Assembly (NCBI GenBank): GCA_015075185.1
Contig: JABTUW010000004.1
Coordinates: 496,001-560,000 of the forward strand
Direction of reading: 5' to 3'
Length of the DNA stretch: 64,000 bases
From: Anaerolineales bacterium
GTDB lineage: Bacteria > Chloroflexota > Anaerolineae > 4572-78 > J111
How positions within the stretch are numbered: position 1 is the first letter of the stretch; each line of letters starts with the position of its first letter. The translations under genes were made by a program, and so were the position numbers. The notes beneath the pieces were generated by a model. The model had not been told where the DNA came from. It saw nothing but the letters and a program-made list of their open reading frames with translations, and did not search any database. Positions 9,831-16,420 of the stretch are shown one piece after another.

Positions 9831-12440
9831 TTACCCAGCCACCGTGATCGAAAGAGGTAAACATTCCACCGTTTTGGCTGTACCGGTGACAGTGCCGGGC
9901 AAGGGTTGATTCTGGCCGGCAATCGCCAGGCAGACATCCAGGGCATATTCGCCGGGTGCAGCCGTAGCCGGAAGTAACAGCGGATAAGGCACCGCGATCA
10001 CCGCGCCGCGGGCCCAAGCCTGGCCTGTCACTTCAGCAGGCAGCATGGGTTGAGTTACGCTGAATGCCGGTTCAGCGCCACCGGGCGAGGAGAGACGCAA
10101 GACCACCTGAATAGCGCCGGCCAGCCCAAAATCGGGCCGGCGCATAGGCTGCCAGTAGAGAATAACTTCGCCGTTGTGATCTGGCTCCCAGGCAGGCGGT
10201 TTCAATTCATATCCAACCAGGCGCATCCGGTCGCCGTAGGAAATATCAACCGGGGTGGCCTCAGGCGGCAGCTCTCGCCGGGCCAGTTCGTCCAGGCCAA
10301 GCTGCGCCTCTATCGCTTTGAACTGTCCGGTCGGCTCCAGGGTAACTAAAGCCAGACTGGAGGAAGCAACGGGTTTCACTTCTCCTGCGTCGCTCAGTCC
10401 TAATTGTATATCATACAAGTCTGCGGGGGCTTTGGCTAAAGCCAGGGGGCACAGGCTCTCCACAATGGCGTCAGGCAGCGCCGCCTCCACCTCGAAGCCG
10501 GGGGCGGGACTACAGTTCACCCACAGCGGGGCGGCAGCGGTCCCGGCCAGACCAACGAGAAGTTGTCCGTCTCCCAAGCCTCTATTGCGCCAAAACAGCT
10601 TGAATACTCCATCGGCAGCCAGGTTGTAGCCGAACATGGTCAAGGTATCAGGCACATTGTTATCGTCGGAATAGGCATTGTGCTCGATAGGGTTGCGAAA
10701 GAGCAGCGCGTAATCCAGACTGTTCAGAGTCACGCGAAATTCGGGTGCGTAATGTCCTGAAAAGTAAGGCCAGGTGTCTTCGTCTTTGCCCAATTGGAGT
10801 AAACGGTGATAAAAGACCACATAATCAGCGGCCAGGATTTCTCCTTCGCGGCAATCGCGGGCGTTGCCAACAAAGAAGGGGCTGAGCAGGTCGGGCGTGC
10901 CGCACACAGCCACGTTGAGGGAATCGGCATGAGGCTGCCGGTTGAGGTAAGCCCCCACCTGTTCCATGCCTTCGCCCCAACTGACAATCAACACCTGGGT
11001 GGCTGCCCTCGCGCCGCCCAGCAGCGGGTTGTAATAAGTGGAGTAGTAAGGATAATTCTGCCAGATGAGCCAGCCCTGCCACAACAGGATAACTGAGAGG
11101 AGTAAGGAGTAGGGAGTAAGAAGTAGGAAGTAAGGAGTAGGGAGTAAAGTATTTGAAGTTTTGAACGTTTGAGCCTTTGAATATTGGGAAGCTTTGTTAG
11201 CCAGCCAGAGCAGGCCATAGGCAACAAAAATATCTATGATCGGAAAGGCGGGTAGAAAGTAGCGCTCCAGTTTTTTTCCGGCGGCGGTAACAAAGATGAG
11301 AAACAGCCCCACAAAGAGCAGCAGCGTGACCTCAACCGGGCGATTATCTATAAAACGCTTGAAGCTTTGCCGGTTTGAACGTTTGAAGGCAATAGCCGCC
11401 AGTGTAACCAGCCCCACCACCTCCAGCGGGGAAGCCCGCAGCAGCCAACCCACCGGGTAATACCAGGGGCCGGGGTCGCCCGAATAGGATTGGCCGAAGA
11501 AATAATAACCATGCTCGTCTTCGGCCAGGACCACGCTCTGCTGCAAGGCCACCCGGATGACTTCGCCGGGGATAACCCAGATGGCCGGAAAGAAGGCAGC
11601 ATAGGTCAGGGCAGTCACCGCGCCCCAGATGATTCCTTCGACAATCAGGCGGCGGACTTCAACCCCGGCCCGCCACTGCCCGCTTTGCCGCCAGCGGTAA
11701 TAGAACCCCAGCCAGCCAACGACCGCGGCAAAGGGAAGGGTGAACCAGCCCACCGTTTTGCTCAGGCAGGCCAGCCCGGCCAGCACCGCCGAGATAAGCA
11801 GCCAGTACCAGCGCCAGCCCCGCAGCCAGTAGCCCATCATAGCCAGGATGGAGAGACTCATAAAGCTGGCAGTTAAAGCATCGTGGTGGAGGACCCGCGA
11901 CAGAGCCAGGTGAAAGGGGCTGAGCGCGACCAGCAAGGCACTCACCAGGGCCACGCGCTCCGGTACCAGGCGTCGCAGCAGGAGAAAGAAGAGAGGCACG
12001 AAAAGTGCGGAGACAACCGCCAGCGGCAGGCGCAGCGGGCCAATCAATGCCGGGTCAAGTTGGCCAGGGTCAATCGAGGCCAGGAAGGTGGGCAAGTCAA
12101 CCCCGCTAGAGCGCACCGACTGCCAGTAGTACAGCAGCAGGCCCAGGCTGCCACCCCACATGGTCGTCACCCCGGGGTGCTCGGAGTGCAAGGTGCAGCC
12201 CCAGCCGCTGGTGGGAAAATCGCGGCCTCGATCCGAGGGCGGGCACTCGTAACCGGAAACCCACAAGCCGCCGGCAAAGTGGCGCGAACGGCTGACCCAG
12301 AGCGGCTCGTCGGCGGTAAGAAAGCCGCCCAAGGCCGCGACCCGCAAGACCAAGGCCAGGCCAAACAGGCCAAGCGGCAACGCCCAGCGTTTTAACCAGG
12401 CCCACCTACGCTGCTGCTGGCTGTCCACCTGCACCCTCAA
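9831..12440 (-). CDS. GT39/ArnT-like membrane glycosyltransferase with two C-terminal beta domains
   Basis: 869 residues from a TTG start that overlaps the stop of the upstream carbamoyltransferase gene by 4 nt; a GTG six bases in is an alternative. First outer loop: TADE with Asp44-Glu45 and HPGVTTMW (88-95). Second loop: SRVLHHDA (181-188). A conserved WGEGMEQVGAYL motif follows the last helix. Beta domains lie at about 600-720 and 745-869. The segment before the last helix is encoded by seven GGAGTAR heptamers (11099-11147). The first loop has Cys residues also present at the same place in the 41989-44742 paralogue. Typical of the main GT-C subfamily here. Acceptor unknown. Confidence 0.85.
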   Translation of the reverse strand: MRVQVDSQQQRRWAWLKRWALPLGLFGLALVLRVAALGGFLTADEPLWVSRSRHFAGGLWVSGYECPPSDRGRDFPTSGWGCTLHSEHPGVTTMWGGSLGLLLYYWQSVRSSGVDLPTFLASIDPGQLDPALIGPLRLPLAVVSALFVPLFFLLLRRLVPERVALVSALLVALSPFHLALSRVLHHDALTASFMSLSILAMMGYWLRGWRWYWLLISAVLAGLACLSKTVGWFTLPFAAVVGWLGFYYRWRQSGQWRAGVEVRRLIVEGIIWGAVTALTYAAFFPAIWVIPGEVIRVALQQSVVLAEDEHGYYFFGQSYSGDPGPWYYPVGWLLRASPLEVVGLVTLAAIAFKRSNRQSFKRFIDNRPVEVTLLLFVGLFLIFVTAAGKKLERYFLPAFPIIDIFVAYGLLWLANKASQYSKAQTFKTSNTLLPTPYFLLLTPYSLLLSVILLWQGWLIWQNYPYYSTYYNPLLGGARAATQVLIVSWGEGMEQVGAYLNRQPHADSLNVAVCGTPDLLSPFFVGNARDCREGEILAADYVVFYHRLLQLGKDEDTWPYFSGHYAPEFRVTLNSLDYALLFRNPIEHNAYSDDNNVPDTLTMFGYNLAADGVFKLFWRNRGLGDGQLLVGLAGTAAAPLWVNCSPAPGFEVEAALPDAIVESLCPLALAKAPADLYDIQLGLSDAGEVKPVASSSLALVTLEPTGQFKAIEAQLGLDELARRELPPEATPVDISYGDRMRLVGYELKPPAWEPDHNGEVILYWQPMRRPDFGLAGAIQVVLRLSSPGGAEPAFSVTQPMLPAEVTGQAWARGAVIAVPYPLLLPATAAPGEYALDVCLAIAGQNQPLPGTVTGTAKTVECLPLSITVAG
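11099..11147. repeat. Seven-copy GGAGTAR heptamer array inside a coding region
   Basis: Seven consecutive 7-bp units of GGAGTAA/GGAGTAG or GAAGTAR without gaps. On the coding strand they give a Leu/Thr/Pro/Tyr-rich stretch (PTPYFLLLTPYSLLL) that enters the last membrane helix. A TTTGAA-type tract (about 11150-11185) adjoins it. Confidence 0.85.
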
Positions 12441-15295
12441 TTGGCCCGGCGCTGGCCAATAACCACAAAAAAGCCCCCCTCGGCGTCGCCGGCCAGGGCC
12501 AGACGAAGTTGGGTTAGAATGTGTTCAAGGCGGGAGCCGCGCGGATGCGGGGCAAAAAGCGAGTCAAATTCGGAAAATTGAGCAAACGGGGTCGGCTTGG
12601 GGATGGCGTTGACAAACTCAAAACCGGTCTGGTCAAACCAGCCCAGCACTTCATCCAGGGTGTGCTTCAATTCCTGGGGGTGTTTGTACTGGTCATTGAA
12701 CCAGATGCGCTTTTTGTGCTCGTCAAGATCGGGGCGGGCCAGGCGCGGATCCAAAAACTGGAAGCGGTCGCCCGAAAGGTTAAAAATAGCGCGGCGCAGG
12801 TCTGTCCAGATCCGGCCGTAGCGGTTGTACAAGCCAATAACGATGTAGCCACCGGGGCGAACAAGGCGAGCGATAGACCGAAAACCGCCAAAGGGATCGC
12901 GGGTATGATGCAACACGCCGTTGCATAGGACAACATCAAAATTGGCTTCTGGAAAAATCGGCTTGAACAAATTCATCTGCACAAACCGGACCGTATCGAG
13001 CTGATTGGCCAGGCTGAAATTCCGCCCCAATTTAAGCGAATTCAAACAGAGATCGGCCCCAAAAACAGTGCGACCTCCCAGGGAGAGGAAATTGCTCAAC
13101 TGGCCGGTCCCACAGCCCACTTCCAGGGTGCGGGCAGTCAGGGGTATTTGGTCGTCGAGCAACTTGGCAAAAACGGCCTGGCGCGCCTTTTCCGCGAGCC
13201 GTTGGGCGGTGTCGAGACCTTCATAGCCGGGGAAAGGATTTTCCTCATAAAAACCCTTAACGATGTCGGTCACGTTATCCAGCGCCGTATCTTCAGTCGG
13301 CCAGTACAGCAGCGGGATGCCGTCCTCGGCAGGAAATTGCCGGCCGCATTGAGCGCAGCTCAGGGCCGGACCCGCGCCGTTCAAAGAGACAAGGGAGCCT
13401 TGACAGATTGGACAGGCTAACTGGGCCAGAAACTCGGCCGATAAGTCCGAGACAGGCTGCTGCGATGAGGTTGGTGTCTGCGCCGGGTCACTAATGCGGG
13501 TTTGACCCCGGGAATGCTGCGTTTTGGTGACGACATAGCGGCCCAAAACCAGCATGTCAATATCGCTTTTGGCAAAGGTATGGAAGGCATCGGCGGGCGT
13601 GGAAGCGATGGGGTCGCTGCGCAGGTTAAAGCTGGTATTCAGCAGAACGGGCGTGCCCGTCGCCTGACCAAAGCGATGGATCAGATCGTAATAAAGGGGG
13701 TTCCATTCGCGGCGGACGGTTTGGAGGCGACCTGTGCCCATGTGACTGACCGCCGGAATTTCGGTTTCTCGGCCCGCGCAGACAGGAGAAACCATGAGCA
13801 TGAAGCGCTGCGGATACTGCCCTTCGGCCTGCTGCAAATCAAAGTAGCGCGGGGCATCTGCCTCAGTGACGACCGGGGCAAAGGGACGGAACGGCTCACG
13901 AAATTTGATTTTGGTATTGACAATTTCTTTCATCTCGGCCCGGCGCGGGTCGGCCAGGATGGAGCGATTCCCCAGGGCGCGCGGCCCCCATTCAAAGCGG
14001 CCCTGGGCCAGCCCAATAACCTGCCCGTCCAAAATGGCCTCAACGATCCGGTCGGCCAGGCGGCTGTCGTCCTCGATGACGTCGTAACTTATCCCCTGCT
14101 CGCGCAGAAAACGCTGCACCTGGACTTCGGTGAAGCTTTCGCCGTAATAGGCATGTTCCATCACAAAGCGGCGCGGCTGGCCCAAAAGCACATGCCAGGC
14201 GTACAGGGCTGCTCCCAGCGCACCGCCGGCATCCCCGGCATTCGGCTGGATGTAGACCTGCTCAAAAGGCGCCTCGCGCATAATCCGCCCGTTGGCGACG
14301 CTGTTTAAGGCCACCCCGCCGGCCATGACTAAATTTTGCAGTCCGGTTTGACTGTGGACATGGCGCGCCATTTTGAGCATCGCTACTTCGGTCAGGCGCT
14401 GGATGCTGGCAGCCACGTCGGCGTAATATTGATTCCGGTCAGCTTCAGCCCCTTGTCCATTGATCTCGTGACCGGTGCTCCGGGTGAAGAAGGGGACTTC
14501 AGGCTGGCGCGGCGGACCAAATAGATCAACAAATTTGCGGTTGTAGGTGTGGCGTAACGAGTGGTGGAAGCTAAAGTAATCCATGTTCAGCCACAAACTG
14601 CCGTCGTCATACACTCGCACAATTTTTTCCAGCTTGTCCATGTAGCGAGGCTGGCCGTAAGGGGCCATGCCCATCACCTTATACTCACCGCTGTTGACCC
14701 GGAAGCCCAGCCAGGCAGTAAAGGCCGAGTAGAGCAGGCCAAGGGAATGAGGAAAGCGCATCTCCTGGGTCAATTCAATCCGGTTGGGCAGGCCGCTGCC
14801 CCAGTCGGCACTGGCGCGGCCCAGAGTGGTGGTGGTCCACTCGCCAACACCATCAATGGTTAATACAGCGGCCTCAGCAAAGGGGGAGCAGAACATGGCG
14901 CTGGCAGCATGGCTGAGATGATGCTCGACAAACAAGATTCGCTCGGAAGGGAGTGACAGCTTATCCAGTTTGACCGACTTGACCCACAGTTTCTCGCCGA
15001 ACCAGGCGATCATTGCTTCGCGGAACACTTCCAAGGAGCGAGGATAGGTGTTCAGGTGCGACATCAAAATGCGCTCGAACTTGGGCAGCGGCTTTTCGTA
15101 AAAAACTACATAGTCGAGGTCTTTGGCGCTGATACCCGCCTGGCGCAAGCAGAAATCTATCGCCTGGACGGGAAAACGGTGGTCGAATTTTATCCGGCTG
15201 AAGCGCTCTTCCTGGGCAGCGGCTACCAAATCACCGTCATGCAGGAGCGCTGCCGCCGAGTCATGATACAGGGCGGAGATGCCCAGAATGTACAT
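12437..15295 (-). CDS. NodU/CmcH-type carbamoyltransferase fused to Trm112-like zinc ribbon and SAM methyltransferase
   Basis: 952 residues, against roughly 550-620 for ordinary NodU/CmcH proteins. The N-terminal domain (1-370) begins with ILGISALYHDSAAALL and has the HHLSHA metal/nucleotide motif (125-130). The C-terminal carbamoyltransferase domain (about 385-590) has FEWGPRALGNRS and LLNTSFN. A linker (about 590-620) leads to a zinc ribbon with CPIC (628-631) and CAQC (647-650), then a class I methyltransferase with LEVGCGTGQ (725-733) and NGVLHH. NodU relatives carbamoylate sugar hydroxyls from carbamoyl phosphate and ATP. A methyltransferase on the same chain suggests two decorations of one glycan. 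The protein has no membrane segment and is probably cytoplasmic. The small membrane genes upstream and the GT-C gene downstream are on the same strand. An artefactual join is unlikely because the frame is open throughout. Confidence 0.9.
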   Translation of the reverse strand: MYILGISALYHDSAAALLHDGDLVAAAQEERFSRIKFDHRFPVQAIDFCLRQAGISAKDLDYVVFYEKPLPKFERILMSHLNTYPRSLEVFREAMIAWFGEKLWVKSVKLDKLSLPSERILFVEHHLSHAASAMFCSPFAEAAVLTIDGVGEWTTTTLGRASADWGSGLPNRIELTQEMRFPHSLGLLYSAFTAWLGFRVNSGEYKVMGMAPYGQPRYMDKLEKIVRVYDDGSLWLNMDYFSFHHSLRHTYNRKFVDLFGPPRQPEVPFFTRSTGHEINGQGAEADRNQYYADVAASIQRLTEVAMLKMARHVHSQTGLQNLVMAGGVALNSVANGRIMREAPFEQVYIQPNAGDAGGALGAALYAWHVLLGQPRRFVMEHAYYGESFTEVQVQRFLREQGISYDVIEDDSRLADRIVEAILDGQVIGLAQGRFEWGPRALGNRSILADPRRAEMKEIVNTKIKFREPFRPFAPVVTEADAPRYFDLQQAEGQYPQRFMLMVSPVCAGRETEIPAVSHMGTGRLQTVRREWNPLYYDLIHRFGQATGTPVLLNTSFNLRSDPIASTPADAFHTFAKSDIDMLVLGRYVVTKTQHSRGQTRISDPAQTPTSSQQPVSDLSAEFLAQLACPICQGSLVSLNGAGPALSCAQCGRQFPAEDGIPLLYWPTEDTALDNVTDIVKGFYEENPFPGYEGLDTAQRLAEKARQAVFAKLLDDQIPLTARTLEVGCGTGQLSNFLSLGGRTVFGADLCLNSLKLGRNFSLANQLDTVRFVQMNLFKPIFPEANFDVVLCNGVLHHTRDPFGGFRSIARLVRPGGYIVIGLYNRYGRIWTDLRRAIFNLSGDRFQFLDPRLARPDLDEHKKRIWFNDQYKHPQELKHTLDEVLGWFDQTGFEFVNAIPKPTPFAQFSEFDSLFAPHPRGSRLEHILTQLRLALAGDAEGGFFVVIGQRRAN

Positions 15296-15334
15296 GCTGA
15301 ATCCTTGTAACGAAAAAATAACTGATCAGGCTAA

Positions 15335-15367
15335 AGGTGACTGGCACTTTCCAAGTGCCAGTCACCT
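15335..15367. repeat. Perfect 15-bp inverted repeat (REP-like)
   Basis: AGGTGACTGGCACTT (15335-15349) and its exact complement (15353-15367) are separated by three bases. It lies between the 73-residue membrane protein gene and the carbamoyltransferase start, within the same minus-strand run. It would form a strong RNA hairpin but no T-run follows on the minus strand. RNA processing or attenuation between the small genes and the large enzyme is possible. Confidence 0.75.
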
Positions 15368-15377
15368 GATGCGAATC

Positions 15378-15599
15378 TTAAACCCAGGTTTGTCGTTGCG
15401 CAGCGGGGAGGTCGGTATCGTAAGTGTGGCGCGCTTGCCAGGCTGAAGCGGCCGGCAGCGGGCGGCGCAGGCCAAGGGGGTCAATCCCCCAGCGCGCCAG
15501 CAGGCCAAAAGGCAGAGCCAGGGTGAAGTAAAAAATGGTCAGCAGCAGCCGCGCCTGGAAATCGCCAATATATTTGAGAATTTCCTTAAAAGATTGCAT
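15378..15599 (-). CDS. Small membrane protein of carbamoyltransferase clusters
   Basis: 73 residues from ATG 15599, which lies inside the end of the upstream 56-residue gene; the TTG at 15617 is less likely. One clear membrane segment (about 12-35, with FQARLLLTIFYFTLALPFGL) is followed by a short polar tail ending in Trp-Val. From memory, small proteins with an ILLTLFYF-like core and a DPL motif are commonly encoded beside NodU-type carbamoyltransferases and DUF5989. Function is not known; membrane anchoring of the cytoplasmic carbamoyltransferase is an inference. The 14-nt overlap with its upstream neighbour points to coupled translation. Confidence 0.75.
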   Translation of the reverse strand: MQSFKEILKYIGDFQARLLLTIFYFTLALPFGLLARWGIDPLGLRRPLPAASAWQARHTYDTDLPAAQRQTWV

Positions 15600-15756
15600 A
15601 GATGAACGGCCCAACACCCGTAGTATTCCCCAAAACGATCAGCATTACGCACAAAAACAGGCCGAAGACCAGGGGAATAAGCCACCAATAACCCTGGCCC
15701 CACATCGAGCGAAACATTTCAGCCAACGTTGCAAAAACACCGCGCAAAATCGCCAT
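15586..15756 (-). CDS. DUF5989-like small membrane protein
   Basis: 56 residues, easily missed because of its size. It begins MAILRGVFATLAEMFRSMW and has one hydrophobic helix (about 24-44) after a Trp/Tyr-rich GYWWLIPL turn. This matches my memory of DUF5989 proteins, which are about 50 residues and found beside carbamoyltransferases and SxtJ-like proteins. ATG 15756 is preceded by the purine-rich AGGAGAAGG on the minus strand, a strong ribosome site. Its last codons overlap the start of the 73-residue protein in another frame. Function unknown; a role in the membrane complex of the carbamoyltransferase is inferred from synteny. Confidence 0.78.
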   Translation of the reverse strand: MAILRGVFATLAEMFRSMWGQGYWWLIPLVFGLFLCVMLIVLGNTTGVGPFIYAIF

Positions 15757-15773
15757 ATAAACCTTCTCCTCGT

Positions 15774-16268
15774 TTAATCTTTCGGCACCATCGCTGCGGC
15801 TGGGCGTTGTCGTTCAACCCAGATCGCGCTGGCAGCCAGGCAGAGGCCAAAGCCTAAACAGGCCCAAAACCAGGGCCAGGAGCGGATCATCGCCCGCAGA
15901 CTTTCGCTCAAGAAGATGCCGATAATCAGACTGCCCCCCACCCAGAGGAAAAAACCATAAAATAGGCCGACGGCAATCAAGCCACGCGCCGGAGCGCGCT
16001 GCTGGCACAGGGCATATAACACCCCAAAAATACTCCCCAGGAGTCCGTGCAGCAACAGCCCTAGCATGACCAACGAGGTTTCCGGGGCTGTATTGAACCA
16101 GATTAGCGCGCCTATCTGAGCTAACAGGGCCTTAAGCGAAAACCCGGTGAGGGGTTGAAGCGCCAAAACAAGAACCAGCATGAGCGCCGCGGCGATCAGG
16201 CCACTGACCAGGCCAAAGCGGGGGGGTAAGATTGTATCTTCAAAATCATAGGTTGAGTCAGAAATCAT
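15774..16268 (-). CDS. Unrecognised five-helix integral membrane protein
   Basis: 164 residues with about five hydrophobic segments (about 20-40, 44-57, 63-85, 93-116, 128-150). A short acidic N-terminus includes YDFEDTILPPRFG. I do not recognise a named family. It occupies the position where SxtJ-like membrane proteins sit in other carbamoyltransferase clusters, but the sequence does not look like SxtJ to me. It ends 17 bp before the DUF5989-like start, so the three small genes and the carbamoyltransferase probably form one transcript. Role unknown; a membrane partner of the cassette is inferred. Confidence 0.7.
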   Translation of the reverse strand: MISDSTYDFEDTILPPRFGLVSGLIAAALMLVLVLALQPLTGFSLKALLAQIGALIWFNTAPETSLVMLGLLLHGLLGSIFGVLYALCQQRAPARGLIAVGLFYGFFLWVGGSLIIGIFLSESLRAMIRSWPWFWACLGFGLCLAASAIWVERQRPAAAMVPKD

Positions 16269-16305
16269 TTTTTACAAACCGGATGCGCCCCAATTTTTAG
16301 GAGTG

Positions 16306-16338
16306 AGACCGCAGAGATTTTTGAAACCTCTGCGGTCT
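16306..16338. repeat. Inverted repeat between SGNH copy 2 and the small membrane gene
   Basis: AGACCGCAGAG (16306-16316) and CTCTGCGGTCT (16328-16338) are perfect arms around an 11-base loop, in the 149-bp gap 16269-16417. It resembles other palindromic repeats in the window. It could end or process the SGNH transcript, but on the minus strand it is not followed by a good T-run. Confidence 0.65.
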
Positions 16339-16377
16339 GCCTAAAGGATGGACCTTTACGAACCTAACAAAAGCGCC

Positions 16378-16420
16378 GCTTATTTTAATCTAGCCTAACT
16401 TGTCTCGCAAATCCCCTTTA
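16378..16420. repeat. Duplicated downstream flank, copy A
   Basis: This stretch, ending at the stop codon of SGNH copy 2, matches 22060-22101 over about 40 bases with few differences (shared core CTTATTTTAATCTAGC). Copy B lies just after the frameshifted GT-C gene. The pair suggests a segmental duplication or a dispersed repeat at gene ends. Confidence 0.7.

Noticed and set aside
13502..14308. 268-codon plus-strand open frame opposite the carbamoyltransferase
   Set aside because: It is antisense to highly conserved NodU motifs, has no ribosome site and no recognisable protein features. GC-rich third positions create such mirror frames.
15774..16268. Calling the 164-residue membrane protein SxtJ
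   Set aside because: The position fits but the sequence and helix number do not resemble SxtJ as I know it.
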